Positions 7,628 to 16,956 of a stretch of DNA of 64,000 nucleotides are shown one piece after another (position 1 is the first letter of the stretch; each line of letters opens with the position of its first letter). The translations under genes were made by a program, and so were the position numbers. The DNA lies in contig NZ_CP078145.1 in the NCBI RefSeq assembly GCF_019222765.1, positions 62,001 to 126,000 of the forward strand, in the 5' to 3' direction. This stretch comes from Nocardia iowensis. Lineage in GTDB: Bacteria; Actinomycetota; Actinomycetes; Mycobacteriales; Mycobacteriaceae. The notes beneath the pieces are model-generated. The model saw nothing but the letters and a program-made list of their open reading frames with translations. It searched no databases and was not told where the DNA came from.

Positions 7628-10600
7628 CTAGCGCGGTTTCACCAACGGGAAGGGCAACGTCTCGCGGATACTGCGGCCGGTGATCAACATGACCACCCGG
7701 TCGACGCCCATGCCGAGCCCGCCGGTCGGCGGCATCGCGTGCTCCAAGGCCTGCAAGAAGTCCTCGTCGAGCTCCATCGCCTCCGGGTCACCGTTGGCGG
7801 CGAGTAGCGATTGTTCGGTGAGCCTGCGGCGCTGCTCGACCGGATCGGTGAGTTCGCTGTAGGCGGTGCCGAGTTCGACACCCCAGGCGACCAGGTCCCA
7901 GCGTTCCGTCACGCCCGCGATCGAGCGGTGTGCCCGCGTCAGCGGCGACACCGAGGTGGGGAAGTTGATGTAGAAAGTCGGTTCCTCGGTGCGGGATTCA
8001 ACCAGGTGCTCATACATTTCCAGCACCACCTGGCCCTCGTCCCAGCCGTGCTGGTAGGGCACCTCGGCCTTCTCGCACAACTCGCGCAGGTGGTCCAGGC
8101 CGGTCTCCGGGGTGATCTCGGTGCCGAGCGCCTCGGACACCGCGCCGTGCACCGTCTTCACCGCCCACTCGCCGGAGATGTCCACCTGCTCGTAGGAGCC
8201 GTCGCCGGTCGGCCGCAACGCGACCATCGCGCCGTTGGCCGCGACCGCGGCTTCCTGGATGAGTTGGCGGCAGACGTGCATCATCCGCTCGTAGTCGCTG
8301 TGCGCCTCGTACGCCTCGAGAATGGTGAACTCGGGGTTGTGGCTGAAGTCGACGCCCTCGTTGCGGAAGGTCCGGCCGATCTCGAACACCTTCTCCATGC
8401 CGCCGACGCAGAGCCGCTTGAGATACAGCTCGGGCGCGATCCGCAGGTACAGATCCAGGTCGTAGGCGTTGATGTGGGTGTGGAACGGGGTGGCGTTGGC
8501 GCCGCCGTGCACCTGCTGCAGGATCGGCGTCTCCACCTCCAGATATCCCCAGGCGTTCAACGAATCTCGCAGCGAGCGGACCACCGCACTGCGCTTGGCC
8601 AGCACCTCGCGCGTCTCGGCGTTGATCGCCATGTCGACGTAGCGCTGCCGCACTCGCGCCTCGGGATCGGATAGGCCTTTCCACTTGTCCGGCAGCGGGT
8701 GCAGGCACTTGCCGAGCATCCGCCAGTCCGCCGCCAGCAGCGAGAGCTCGCCGCGCCTGCTGCGGCCGATCTGACCACTGACCTCGATCAGGTCGCCGAG
8801 GTCGAAGAACTCGGTGAACTCGGCACTGCGGTCGGCGCCGACCCGGTCGCGATCGATGACCAGCTGGATGTCGTCGGTCCAGTCGCGCACCACCGCGAAG
8901 ATCACGCCGCCGTAGTCGCGGATGCGCAGCAGCCTGCCGCAGACCCGGACCGTGGTGCCGCGCGGCGACTGCCTGGCGCCCGCGACGGTGTGCGTCGGCG
9001 GGTAGGCGACCGGATACGCCTCGACGCCGGAATCGGTGAGCCGGGCCAACTTGTCCATCCGCACCCGCACCTGCTCGGGGCGCCGCGGCAGCTGCTCCGT
9101 GCCCTCGACATGACCGAAGTCGGGCGGACTGCCGTCGGCGTGCAGCCCGGTCATCGTCGCGGGCACCGCGCTGTGCACACCGGTGTGCGTGATCGTGTCC
9201 GGTTCCTTGCCGAATCGCGGTAGGAAGCCCTCGGCGAGCGCGCTGGCCACCGCGGCCCTCGGCAGCTGCCTGCGCTCCTCGAACAGGAAAAACCTTGGCA
9301 CCCAATGCGGCTGGTACTTCACGTTGGAGCGATACAGCGCCTCCAGCTGCCACCAGCGCGAAAAGAACAGCAGCACACCGCGCCACAACCGCAGCACCGG
9401 ACCGGCGCCGATCCGCGCGCCCTCCTCGAACACCGAGCGGAACACCGCGAAATTCAGCGAGACCTTGGTGATGCCGTACTGCTCGGAATTGAGTGCGAGC
9501 TGCGAAATCATCAGCTCCATCACGCCGTTCGGCCCGTGCGGGTCGCGGCGCATCAACTCCAGCGAGACGCCGGTGCGGCCCCACGGCACCAGCGACAGCA
9601 TGCCGAGCACCCGATCCTGTCCGTTCACCGCCTCGACCAGTAGACAGTCCGCGTCCAGCGGATCGCCGAGCCGGCCGAGCGCCATCGAGAAGCCGCGTTC
9701 GGTCTCGGTATCGCGCCAGGCGTCCGCGCGGGCGATCACCTGCTGGAATTCCTCGGCCGGGATGTCGCGGTGCCGCCGGATCCGGACGGTGATGCCGTGC
9801 TTGCGCAATCGATTCGCCGCCTGGCGGACCGGTTTCATCTCGGGGCCCGCGAGGGAGAACGTTCTGGTGTCCAGGATGGCCTCGTCACCGAGCCGGATCG
9901 CGGAAAGTCCGGCCCTGCGGTAGGCGGTCGCGCCGACTTCGCTGGCCCCCATCACCGCGGGCGCCCAGCCGAATTGGTCGGCCATCCGCAACCACGCGTC
10001 GATCGCCTGCGGCCACGCCTCGCGGATGCCGATCGGGTCACCGCTGGCCAGGCAGACGCCCAATTCCACCCGATAAGTGACCGCCGCCTTGCCGCTCGGC
10101 GCGAACACCACCGCCTTGTCGCGCCGGGTCGCGAAGTAGCCGAGCGAGTCCTCCAGATCGGACCGTTCCAGCAGGCCGCGGATGGCGGATTCGTCGGTGC
10201 CGGTCATCGCGTTCGCGGCCCGCTGCGACCGCAGCAGAATGATCACTGCGGCCAGCAGCGCGATGGCGCCGAACAGACCGAGCAGGAAGTTGACGAACGG
10301 GCGCGGGTGACCGTCGAAGTGTTCGTTGTCCACCAGTATCGCGGCGGTCACCCGATAGATCGCCCAGCCGGGCCGCTGCGCGCCGCTCGGCAGCGTGCCG
10401 GGGAACACCTCGACCAGACCCCAGCCGAGCAGACAGCCGACGGTCAGGCCGCCGACCAGGACGCCGAGCGCCTTCCAGCCCGCGCCGCGGCGCACCTTGG
10501 TGTAGAACTCCCGCCATGCGGCGATGAGCACACCGATCACCGCCAGCTGGACGATCATCGCCACCAACGCGTTGACATTGCCGGTATCCGCGAAATCCAG

Positions 10601-10948
10601 CGCGTTGGCCAGTGCGTACAAGGACAGATAGCCGATCAGCAGCCACCAGGCGATGCGCTTGCGGCTGGCGAGCGCGCCGGCCAGCAGGCCGATGATGAGC
10701 GCCCACATCAGGTTCGTGTCCGGCGCGTCGAAGTAGTAGCTGTCGATGTAGCGACGCGGCACCTGGGTCACATAGCGCAGGGCCGGCGAAAGGCTCCAGA
10801 GAAAGCACGCCAGCGCGGAAACCCCGAGCACCAGACCCGCGATGTGCGGGACCTCGGTCAGTCGTCCATGCCCCCGATGCGGGACGGGCGGGGTCGGTCT
10901 GTCCGCGGGCGGTTCGATCAGGTGTTGCCGGGCTTGCGTGGTGGTCAC
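7628..10948 (-). CDS. lysX: bifunctional lysylphosphatidylglycerol synthase / lysyl-tRNA synthetase
   Basis: A 1106-aa fusion as in mycobacterial LysX. It charges tRNA-Lys and transfers lysine to phosphatidylglycerol, which lowers the negative surface charge and protects against cationic peptides. The N-terminal third holds about 6-7 membrane helices. Next comes the MprF-type synthase domain ([30 protein letters not shown]). From about residue 620 follow an OB-fold and a class II LysRS with motif 2 ([20 protein letters not shown]) and motif 3 ([16 protein letters not shown]). The GTG at 10948 is chosen to match the family start, but no ribosome site is visible, so the start is uncertain. It is divergent from a small S4-domain gene. 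Confidence 0.95.
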   Translation of the reverse strand: MTTTQARQHLIEPPADRPTPPVPHRGHGRLTEVPHIAGLVLGVSALACFLWSLSPALRYVTQVPRRYIDSYYFDAPDTNLMWALIIGLLAGALASRKRIAWWLLIGYLSLYALANALDFADTGNVNALVAMIVQLAVIGVLIAAWREFYTKVRRGAGWKALGVLVGGLTVGCLLGWGLVEVFPGTLPSGAQRPGWAIYRVTAAILVDNEHFDGHPRPFVNFLLGLFGAIALLAAVIILLRSQRAANAMTGTDESAIRGLLERSDLEDSLGYFATRRDKAVVFAPSGKAAVTYRVELGVCLASGDPIGIREAWPQAIDAWLRMADQFGWAPAVMGASEVGATAYRRAGLSAIRLGDEAILDTRTFSLAGPEMKPVRQAANRLRKHGITVRIRRHRDIPAEEFQQVIARADAWRDTETERGFSMALGRLGDPLDADCLLVEAVNGQDRVLGMLSLVPWGRTGVSLELMRRDPHGPNGVMELMISQLALNSEQYGITKVSLNFAVFRSVFEEGARIGAGPVLRLWRGVLLFFSRWWQLEALYRSNVKYQPHWVPRFFLFEERRQLPRAAVASALAEGFLPRFGKEPDTITHTGVHSAVPATMTGLHADGSPPDFGHVEGTEQLPRRPEQVRVRMDKLARLTDSGVEAYPVAYPPTHTVAGARQSPRGTTVRVCGRLLRIRDYGGVIFAVVRDWTDDIQLVIDRDRVGADRSAEFTEFFDLGDLIEVSGQIGRSRRGELSLLAADWRMLGKCLHPLPDKWKGLSDPEARVRQRYVDMAINAETREVLAKRSAVVRSLRDSLNAWGYLEVETPILQQVHGGANATPFHTHINAYDLDLYLRIAPELYLKRLCVGGMEKVFEIGRTFRNEGVDFSHNPEFTILEAYEAHSDYERMMHVCRQLIQEAAVAANGAMVALRPTGDGSYEQVDISGEWAVKTVHGAVSEALGTEITPETGLDHLRELCEKAEVPYQHGWDEGQVVLEMYEHLVESRTEEPTFYINFPTSVSPLTRAHRSIAGVTERWDLVAWGVELGTAYSELTDPVEQRRRLTEQSLLAANGDPEAMELDEDFLQALEHAMPPTGGLGMGVDRVVMLITGRSIRETLPFPLVKPR

Positions 10949-11102
10949 TGAACCAGTGTGTACGGTGCCGCCGTCCCGGTGCTCGAAGACCACCCGGGCA
11001 TGTCGGTTCTCGGCGCGTCGCATACGCGTGTCAGTGTTTCATCGGCAACGCGCGCGGGGGCTGGCGTTTGCCGATTCCGGGTGCAAGGTAAGGATGTATC
11101 CC

Positions 11103-11321
11103 ATGGCAGAACCAGTCGATGTACCGATCGATGACGACGTCATCCGGCTCGGTCAGTTCTTGAAACTGGCCAACCTGATCGAATCCGGTTCGGAGGCCAA
11201 GACTGTCATCGCCTCCGGTCTGGTGCGGGTGAACGACGAGGTGGAGCTACGGCGCGGGCGGCAGCTACAGGTCGGCGATGTCGTCACCCTGGCCGGTCAC
11301 CAGGCCAGAGTGTCGGTCTGA
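11103..11321 (+). CDS. S4-domain RNA-binding protein
   Basis: A 72-aa protein that is essentially one S4 RNA-binding domain (IRLGQFLKLANLIESGSEAK, then GLVRVNDEVELRRGRQLQVGD). It resembles YbcJ/RlbA-type single-S4 proteins thought to bind structured or ribosomal RNA. AAGGTAAGG lies upstream; an in-frame ATG at 11094 would add three residues. The gene is divergent from lysX and convergent with rraA. No target RNA can be inferred from the sequence. Confidence 0.88.
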   Translation: MAEPVDVPIDDDVIRLGQFLKLANLIESGSEAKTVIASGLVRVNDEVELRRGRQLQVGDVVTLAGHQARVSV

Positions 11322-11330
11322 TCAGCTGGT

Positions 11331-11819
11331 TCAGTCCTCGGCGCGTACCACGACACCGTCGTGGTCGCTGTAGAGCATGTCGCCCGGCACGAAGGTGACA
11401 CCACCGAATTCGACCGGTACGTCGCGGTCGCCCGCACCGGTCTGAGTGCTCTTGCGCGGATTGGTACCAAGGGCCTTGATGCCGATGTCGAGGGTGCGCA
11501 GGATCGCCGAGTCGCGCACCGCGCCATTGACGATCACACCCGCCCAGCCGTTGTCCACGCCGCGTCCGGCGATGATGTCGCCGACCAGCGCGGTGTGCAC
11601 GCTCGCGCCGCCATCGACGACCAGCACCTTGCCGTTGCCCGGTTCGCCGAGCGTCTGCTTGACCAGCAGGTTGTCCTGGAAGCAGCGGATGGTGGTGATG
11701 CGGCCCGCGAACGCCGCGCGGCCACCGAACTGGATGAACTGCGTGTCGCAGCTGCGGATCTCGGGGCCGATCTCGTCGGCCAGGTCGGCAGTGGCAACAA
11801 AGTCCTGTGCGTCGGTCAC
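11331..11819 (-). CDS. rraA: RraA-like protein (regulator of RNase E activity / 4-hydroxy-4-methyl-2-oxoglutarate aldolase family)
   Basis: A 162-aa RraA-fold protein, matching the M. tuberculosis Rv3853 class. Family features are [21 protein letters not shown], the glycine-rich [13 protein letters not shown], and [17 protein letters not shown] with the conserved Arg-Asp pair used for metal/substrate binding in aldolase members. It was once annotated menG. The GTG at 11819 gives the standard N-terminus ([12 protein letters not shown]); the frame extends upstream without plausible protein. It is convergent with the S4 gene, 9 bases apart. Whether it regulates RNase E or is an aldolase cannot be decided here. 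Confidence 0.9.
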   Translation of the reverse strand: MTDAQDFVATADLADEIGPEIRSCDTQFIQFGGRAAFAGRITTIRCFQDNLLVKQTLGEPGNGKVLVVDGGASVHTALVGDIIAGRGVDNGWAGVIVNGAVRDSAILRTLDIGIKALGTNPRKSTQTGAGDRDVPVEFGGVTFVPGDMLYSDHDGVVVRAED

Positions 11820-12008
11820 TGTGTTGATTTTGCCGTGCCTGCGGCCCGGCGTGTTCGCGGCCCCCGGAGTCTCGCGTCCGAGCGGCCGAGACTCGCGCCT
11901 ACGGCGCATGCGCTTCGTCCACTCGGACGCGAGACGGGCCGCGAACGGCGCTCGCAAAACTCGCGCGTGGTGGTTGCTTTGGGTATGCGCGTCGCGTTTG
12001 AGCACTAC

Positions 12009-12374
12009 CTATCGATGCCCGTAGTGCAGTTCGTACATGTCCCGATCGTGTTCGGAGAACTTGGCCTGGTCGACCAGCGCCGGGTTCAGACCGTGCTGGG
12101 CGAGCCGGAAGCGGCGCCAGACGTAGCTGAGCGCCACGGTGAAGATGACCAGCGGGACGATCATCATCACGATCAAGCCGATCTTCAGCAGCATCGGGCC
12201 GGGAAACAGCAGTACCAGCGCGAAGAACGGAATGACGGGACCGAGGAACCGGACGAGATATCGCTCCATGGCCCCGTGTCCGACGAGGTCGTGGGTGACC
12301 CACTCGTGCAGCTCCTCGGGGAGCTCGCGGCCCAGATCGTAGGCGATCCGCTGCCGAATAGTGGGGGTTTTCAT
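12009..12374 (-). CDS. DUF5313 family membrane protein
   Basis: A 121-aa protein of the actinobacterial DUF5313 family. It has a polar N-terminal helix (RQRIAYDLGRELPEELHEWV), two adjacent transmembrane segments (about residues 46-66 and 67-87) and a charged C-terminus with the family pattern RRFRLAQHGLNPALVD. A TAGCCT box ends 6 bases before the ATG, suggesting leaderless transcription. A frameshifted paralogue follows at 12424-12796. Function is unknown. Confidence 0.8.
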   Translation of the reverse strand: MKTPTIRQRIAYDLGRELPEELHEWVTHDLVGHGAMERYLVRFLGPVIPFFALVLLFPGPMLLKIGLIVMMIVPLVIFTVALSYVWRRFRLAQHGLNPALVDQAKFSEHDRDMYELHYGHR

Positions 12375-12423
12375 ACCTAAAGGCTATGCCTGTGTCAAGG
12401 GTCACCGCTAGGTTGCTGAGCCA

Positions 12424-12796
12424 CTAACCTCGCCCATGCCGACGCTCGTAAGCGAGGCGTTCCGGCTCGGCTCGCCGCCGGGCATCGGCGTCGGCCAGCG
12501 CCGGATCGAGGCCGTGCTTGATCAGCCGATGCCGCCGATACACGTACATCAACGCCACCGTGAAATAGATCAGCGGCAGATACAGCAACGCCATCATCGC
12601 CAGACCCATCCACAGCGGGCCCGGTAGCAGCAGGAACAGCATGAGCACCGGAATCAGCGGCAGCAGAATCCGCAGCAGATAGCGGCGGGTGGCACCGGCG
12701 CCGACCAGGTCCTCGCGCACCCAGTCGGTCATCGACGCGGGCAAGGTGCGGCCGCAGATAGCCGATCCGCTGGACGAAGGTTGGTGCCGCGCTCAT
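12424..12796 (-). pseudogene. DUF5313 paralogue with a frameshift near its N-terminus
   Basis: The gene starts well (MSAAPTFVQRIGY, ATG at 12796), which aligns with the N-terminus of the intact neighbour at 12009. The reading frame then breaks near 12757. The rest of the family protein (CGRTLPASMTDWVREDLVG, two membrane helices, YRRHRLIKHGLDPALADADA) continues in another frame to the stop at 12424. Alignment to the neighbour suggests two missing bases after the Tyr codon. Either this is a genuine recent pseudogene or a sequencing error. A shortened product could start at the internal ATG at 12744 (106 aa) and would keep both helices. Confidence 0.75.
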
Positions 12797-12822
12797 CGAT
12801 CAAGCATCCCCCACGACACCGA

Positions 12823-13302
12823 TCAATGAACGGGCTCATCCGATTCGGCCGCGCGACTGGCGTGGAAGGCCGCGATCTGAGTGATCAGATTGTGCGTGGT
12901 GTGCTGGACCGCGATCTTCACGAACGGCTCGATGGTCTTGCCGAGCGCGCGTCCGGCCAGGCCGCCGCCAACCCGGAAGTCGACGATCGCGTCGACGGTG
13001 CACGAGGCGGCACCCTTGGCATGGAACAGGAAGGTCGACTCGACCTCGAAGCCCTTGATCGACTTCACCGCGATGGCGGCGTTCTCTTCCCAGCGCACCA
13101 CCTCGATGCGCGACTTCAGCGAGGCGGGTCCGAGCTTGATGTGGCCGTCGAACGCGGCGCCGACGCCGACCGTCTGCGCGCCGACCGGGGTGAAGGACTG
13201 GATCCCGTGCAGGAAGCGCGGCAGATTCTGGTAGTCGTTCACGTAGGCGAACGCGGACTCCGCCGACGCGGCACAATCCTCGACGATCTTCACTTCGGTC
13301 AT
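12823..13302 (-). CDS. SRPBCC (polyketide cyclase/START-like) family protein
   Basis: A 159-aa single-domain protein of the SRPBCC superfamily, a helix-grip fold that binds hydrophobic ligands. The N-terminus EVKIVEDCAASAESAFAYVN and YQNLPRFLHGIQSFTPVG match the 'polyketide cyclase / coenzyme Q-binding' annotation. The C-terminal helix LGKTIEPFVKIAVQHT closes the pocket. The ATG at 13302 gives the standard start. It is unlinked to any biosynthetic cluster here, and the ligand is unknown. Confidence 0.82.
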   Translation of the reverse strand: MTEVKIVEDCAASAESAFAYVNDYQNLPRFLHGIQSFTPVGAQTVGVGAAFDGHIKLGPASLKSRIEVVRWEENAAIAVKSIKGFEVESTFLFHAKGAASCTVDAIVDFRVGGGLAGRALGKTIEPFVKIAVQHTTHNLITQIAAFHASRAAESDEPVH

Positions 13303-13407
13303 GCGAAAACAGTAACCGGTTTCGATCTAGGTCGCCTGGTCAGGCGGGCCGACCGAGCTGACTGCACACGCTCCTGCCGAACCTGGGCGACCGGGCCGCT
13401 GGGGGCG

Positions 13408-14367
13408 TCACGCGGTGACGGCGAGGGTGGCGGCCAGGCCGAAGGCCAGCGCCATCACGACCACCTCGATGGTTGCCCGGCGCAGCGACGCCTCGGCGGT
13501 TATCCGATGGTCCGCGGCCCGGTGCACCCAGCTGCGTCGCCACCACCAGCCCAGCGCCAGCAAGCCGACCAGCACAACGGTTTTCGCGAGCAGGATGCGG
13601 CCGTAGCCGGTGCTGACGAACGGCGTGATCCCGCCGACCCGCACCACTCCGTTCAGCAGTCCGGTCACCGCCACCGTCGCGACCAGCGGCAACGCCACCG
13701 CCGAATACCTGGGCAACACCACGGCCCACTCGCCGCGGGTGCGCACCACCAGTGCGAGCGCGACCAGCAGCCCGAACCAGACCGCCGCCGCCAGCGCATG
13801 CACCGCGGCGAGCACGGAACCGAACGCCTGCTGTGACATGTGCCCGGTGATCGGCCGCAGCGCCAGCGCGACCGCGGCGAACACGAGGACCAGGTCGGCC
13901 GAGGCGATATCGGGCCGCCGGAAGGCCACCGCCGAATAGCAGGCGACCGCGCCGACGCCGACCAGGATGGCGATCCCGACCTGTCCGCCGCTGATGTCCA
14001 CCAGATAGCTGCCGAACTGTCCGGCGCCCAACCCGGTGACCGGCACGCCCACCACCTCGGCCGCCTCGAACACCAGCACCGCGAACTCGGTGCCGCACCA
14101 GAATCCGGCGAGCACGGCGAGCAACCGCCACGGCGGCACCAGTCGTTCCCGCAGCCGGGGCAGCGCCGCGAGCCCGAGAACCGTCGCGCCGACGCCGTCC
14201 GCGATCACTCGGACGGTCGCCTCGGCGGCGAAGCCCGCGGGCAGGGCAAGCGCCCAGGCGAGCAGCACCCCGAGCAGTCCGGCCGGGACGATCAGCAACA
14301 CCGACCACGGTGCGCGTGCGGTGCCCCGCCGCGCACCGCCTCGGCCGCCGATCGTCGCGCCCGTCAC
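13408..14367 (-). CDS. CopD-family copper resistance membrane protein
   Basis: A 319-aa polytopic membrane protein (about eight or nine helices) with the CopD/YcnJ-type region including GHMSQQAFGSVLAAVHALAAA. CopD proteins move copper across the cytoplasmic membrane, working with periplasmic CopC. The GTG start at 14367 overlaps the copC stop by four bases (GTGA), so the two are translationally coupled. It is the last gene of the DUF6474 - membrane protein - ycnI - copC - copD operon. The long upstream frame extension is arginine-rich shadow and is excluded. Confidence 0.88.
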   Translation of the reverse strand: MTGATIGGRGGARRGTARAPWSVLLIVPAGLLGVLLAWALALPAGFAAEATVRVIADGVGATVLGLAALPRLRERLVPPWRLLAVLAGFWCGTEFAVLVFEAAEVVGVPVTGLGAGQFGSYLVDISGGQVGIAILVGVGAVACYSAVAFRRPDIASADLVLVFAAVALALRPITGHMSQQAFGSVLAAVHALAAAVWFGLLVALALVVRTRGEWAVVLPRYSAVALPLVATVAVTGLLNGVVRVGGITPFVSTGYGRILLAKTVVLVGLLALGWWWRRSWVHRAADHRITAEASLRRATIEVVVMALAFGLAATLAVTA

Positions 14368-14906
14368 GACTTCGGTTTCCGGCTCCTGCCGCCGAACAGG
14401 GCGAACGCCAGCCCGCCACCGAAGAGCACGACGGCGCCGACGATGAAGACCCACAACGGAACTCCGCCGGAGCTGTCCTCCTCGGAACTACCGTTCTTGG
14501 CCGTCGGCTTGGGCCCGGCGACGCCATTGCCCGGCTTGCTCAGCGTGAAATGCCGGGTGCCGCTGACCGGATGGCCGTCGGCGGAGGTCACCCGGTAGGC
14601 GACCGTGTACTGGCCGACCGGGCCGAGCTCGCCGACCTCGACGCTGACCGTCTTGCCGTCGACCACCGGCGCGCCCTTCGACCACAGGTTGCCATCCGGG
14701 CCGACCACGGTGAGCGAGGGGAAATTGGGCTGCAGATCCTCGTTGAAGGTGATGCTCGCCCGTGCCGGTCCCGCCTCGATCGTCGCGCCGTCGTCCGGCA
14801 CGCTGGCGGTCGGCGCGGAGTGCGCGGCGGCGGTACCGGTTGCGGCGATCCCGAATCCGACTAAGAACAGCCCCGCGACCAGCGCGGTGAGCAGGCGCCG
14901 GGTCAT
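14364..14906 (-). CDS. CopC-domain copper-binding protein, membrane anchored
   Basis: A 180-aa exported protein. A signal peptide ends at TAAA, leaving the mature N-terminal His (HSAPTASVPDDGATI) that ligates Cu(II) in CopC proteins. The CopC beta-sandwich follows (ITFNEDLQPNFPSLTVVGPD; YRVTSADGHPVSGTRHFTL, with a second conserved His in DGHPVSG). Unlike soluble CopC, it has a Ser-rich linker, a C-terminal transmembrane helix (about 149-170) and a basic tail. It overlaps ycnI by ATGA and copD by GTGA. It probably delivers copper outside the membrane. Confidence 0.9.
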   Translation of the reverse strand: MTRRLLTALVAGLFLVGFGIAATGTAAAHSAPTASVPDDGATIEAGPARASITFNEDLQPNFPSLTVVGPDGNLWSKGAPVVDGKTVSVEVGELGPVGQYTVAYRVTSADGHPVSGTRHFTLSKPGNGVAGPKPTAKNGSSEEDSSGGVPLWVFIVGAVVLFGGGLAFALFGGRSRKPKS

Positions 14907-15562
14907 GACTGCCGCGCCCGGATCACATTGCCGAGGCCGAGCGCGACGCCGAGCAGGCCGAGGGCGAGGCCGATGCCGCCGAGCCAGCGGGCGGTGTTGT
15001 CGGTGTCATCGCTCGACTTGTCGGCGGATTCGTTGCCGACCTTGTGGGCGTCGGCGGCGTCGGGCTTGCCCTCGGCCAGGGTGAGCGACGGTGCCGGATG
15101 TTCGGGCTCCGCACCGTCTTTGCCTTCGGGCTGATCCCAGCTGACGACCTTGCCGTCGCTGTAGGTCTGCTTGGCCGGGAAGCTGACCGTCTCCTGCTTG
15201 GGCAGCGGGCCGAGCGAGACCGCGAAACGTTGGAACTGGCCGGGACCGACACCAGGGTTGCCCGGCTCGGCGGTCCAGGTGATCGTGGTGATCTCCGACT
15301 TGTCGTTCCGGTCCACCTTGGCCGACCAGCCCGGAATCGGCTCGGTCCGTGCGCTTTTCAGGTTGGGCACGGTGACGGTGAGGGCGGTGGTGCTCGCGGT
15401 GTCGGATTCGGTGGGGACTCGGAAGGTGGCCACCGAGTATTTGCCCTGCTGGGCGCCCGGCGCGTCGACGCTGACGTGTGCGGCGGCGGTGCCGCAGGCG
15501 AGCAGCCCGAGGGTGGCGGCGGCCGCGGCCGTGCCGGTGGCGCGCGAAATCGAACGGTGCAT
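14903..15562 (-). CDS. YcnI-family (DUF1775) copper-associated secreted protein
   Basis: A 219-aa exported protein. The signal peptide ends AAA, exposing HVSVDAPGAQQGKYS. The mature N-terminal His and a conserved Trp (PIPGWSAKVDRND) form the copper site described for B. subtilis YcnI. A DUF1775 beta-sandwich is followed by an acidic linker and a C-terminal membrane helix (about 191-210). It is the third gene of the copper operon and overlaps copC by four bases. Known YcnI proteins sit next to CopC/CopD-like YcnJ, which supports the role in copper handling. Confidence 0.9.
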   Translation of the reverse strand: MHRSISRATGTAAAAATLGLLACGTAAAHVSVDAPGAQQGKYSVATFRVPTESDTASTTALTVTVPNLKSARTEPIPGWSAKVDRNDKSEITTITWTAEPGNPGVGPGQFQRFAVSLGPLPKQETVSFPAKQTYSDGKVVSWDQPEGKDGAEPEHPAPSLTLAEGKPDAADAHKVGNESADKSSDDTDNTARWLGGIGLALGLLGVALGLGNVIRARQS

Positions 15563-15601
15563 GGGAAAGGCTTTCTGTCCGAAGGGGAGTGGTGCGGCGG
15601 G

Positions 15602-16126
15602 TCAGGCGGGCACCGGCGGCGCGCGCGGGCCGATCGCACCGTTCGGCGGACAGCGGTACTGCGGGAGACCAGGATTGGGCCAGTGCGTCGACCCGACGAC
15701 GCGCGGCGGATGTGGTGCCGCGAGCACCGCGCGGACGGCGCCGGATGCCACGGCGTACAGCCGCTCGGCAACCGAGATCAGTGCCGCGCAGGTGAAGGTG
15801 GCGACGACGTGCGCGACCAGCATCCAGCCGGTGGGCAGCGCCGCGGTCGGTGCGGTCGTGGCATGTTCGTGCCCGAGCAGGCCGGACAGCGCACTATGAC
15901 CGGCCAGCTGCCCGAATGCGAGTAGTCCGAGGACCGAACCACGCCCGGCGGCAACCACATTCGCCGCACAACCGGCCGCCGCGGCGACCAACAGCACCAG
16001 CGTCAGCTCCGCGGAACTGGGTAAGCCACCGCCCGCGACACCGTGCGCGGCGACGGCGAGGACCCCCACCAGCACGCCGACCAGGCCACCGCGCAGGTGG
16101 CCGGTACTCGGCGAGGGGGGCATCAC
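15602..16126 (-). CDS. four-helix membrane protein in copper operon
   Basis: A 174-aa hydrophobic protein with about four transmembrane segments and no family I can name with certainty. Histidines cluster at helix ends (GLLGHEHATT, VAAHGVAGG, MLVAHVVATFTC), which could bind metal. The C-terminal 40 residues are Pro-rich and probably soluble. It lies 39 bases upstream of ycnI and 9 bases downstream of the DUF6474 gene, all on one strand, so it is probably co-transcribed with the copper genes. A role in copper uptake or sensing is inference from context only. Confidence 0.68.
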   Translation of the reverse strand: MMPPSPSTGHLRGGLVGVLVGVLAVAAHGVAGGGLPSSAELTLVLLVAAAAGCAANVVAAGRGSVLGLLAFGQLAGHSALSGLLGHEHATTAPTAALPTGWMLVAHVVATFTCAALISVAERLYAVASGAVRAVLAAPHPPRVVGSTHWPNPGLPQYRCPPNGAIGPRAPPVPA

Positions 16127-16135
16127 GCGAAAAGG

Positions 16136-16780
16136 TCAGCGCACGCCGAGGCGGGCCAGGACGTCCGCCTCGACCCCGGACAGCTCCTCCGAGATCGACG
16201 CGTGCACGGCGCGGCGGCGCGGCGCGGGCATCTGCTCGGCGGTCTGCACCGCGGCGGCCAGGCTGGACAAGCGAGCCTGGGTGGCGGTGACGAACTTCTG
16301 CGTCTCGCCCTTGTCCTTGCCGTCCTGCGCACCGACCTTGGCAAGGGCCGCTTCGGTATTCGCGATCCGGGCCTGCAGCTTGGCACCGTGGCCGCTGAAG
16401 TCGCCGAGCTGCTCGATACCGATGCCGAGCTGCTGGGCCTTGCGGGTGTCGAGCTGCGCGCGCAGGTAGGTCGCACCGCGGTAGGCCAGCGGCGCGAGCA
16501 CCGGGATCAGCACCCGGGCCACGCCGAGATACTTCTTCACCTGGCCCGCGCTGAACAGGTCACGCTCGGCCTTGGCGGCCAGCTTCAGCGCGGCCTTCTC
16601 CTCCGCCTGCAAAGCCGAGATCTGCGCCTTGGCCACCTTGCGCTGGGTGCGGGCCTCCGCGCGGCGGGCCTTGCGGTCGTTCTTGGCGACCAGTTTGGCC
16701 TCCAAAGCGGCCTTGTGCTTGAGGGCTTTCGCCTCGGCCCTGCGGCTCGGACGCCGCTTGCGCTTCGTGAACAACCCCAT
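16136..16780 (-). CDS. DUF6474-like Lys/Arg/Ala-rich coiled-coil protein
   Basis: A 214-aa protein whose first 90 residues are highly charged and Ala/Lys/Arg-rich (RRAEAKALKHKAALEAKL and similar), predicting a long helix or coiled coil. A short hydrophobic segment follows near residues 90-105 (GVARVLIPVLAPLAYRGATY). The ATG at 16780 is chosen because GGAGGG lies 7 bases upstream; the upstream ATG at 16810 has no ribosome site. It is the first gene of the run leading into the copper operon, with 9 bases to the next gene. Function is unknown. Single-membrane association through the hydrophobic patch is plausible. Confidence 0.65.
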   Translation of the reverse strand: MGLFTKRKRRPSRRAEAKALKHKAALEAKLVAKNDRKARRAEARTQRKVAKAQISALQAEEKAALKLAAKAERDLFSAGQVKKYLGVARVLIPVLAPLAYRGATYLRAQLDTRKAQQLGIGIEQLGDFSGHGAKLQARIANTEAALAKVGAQDGKDKGETQKFVTATQARLSSLAAAVQTAEQMPAPRRRAVHASISEELSGVEADVLARLGVR

Positions 16781-16956
16781 CGAAGGCCCTCCGTCATGCT
16801 GGTTTGCCATGGCAGTACGACGCCGGGGAAAGCCCGTCCGCCCATGTCACACGGTTTGTCCTTACCCTATCGGGTGGACCGTGACACCAGCGAGCGAACC
16901 CGGCCGTGCCCACGGGGTTCGTGGGTTTGTCGGGGGGAGGGACCATACTGCATAGC

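Noticed and set aside
8010..9584. A 524-codon minus-strand frame inside lysX
   Set aside because: It is an alternative frame of lysX with an Arg/Ala-rich, motif-free translation.
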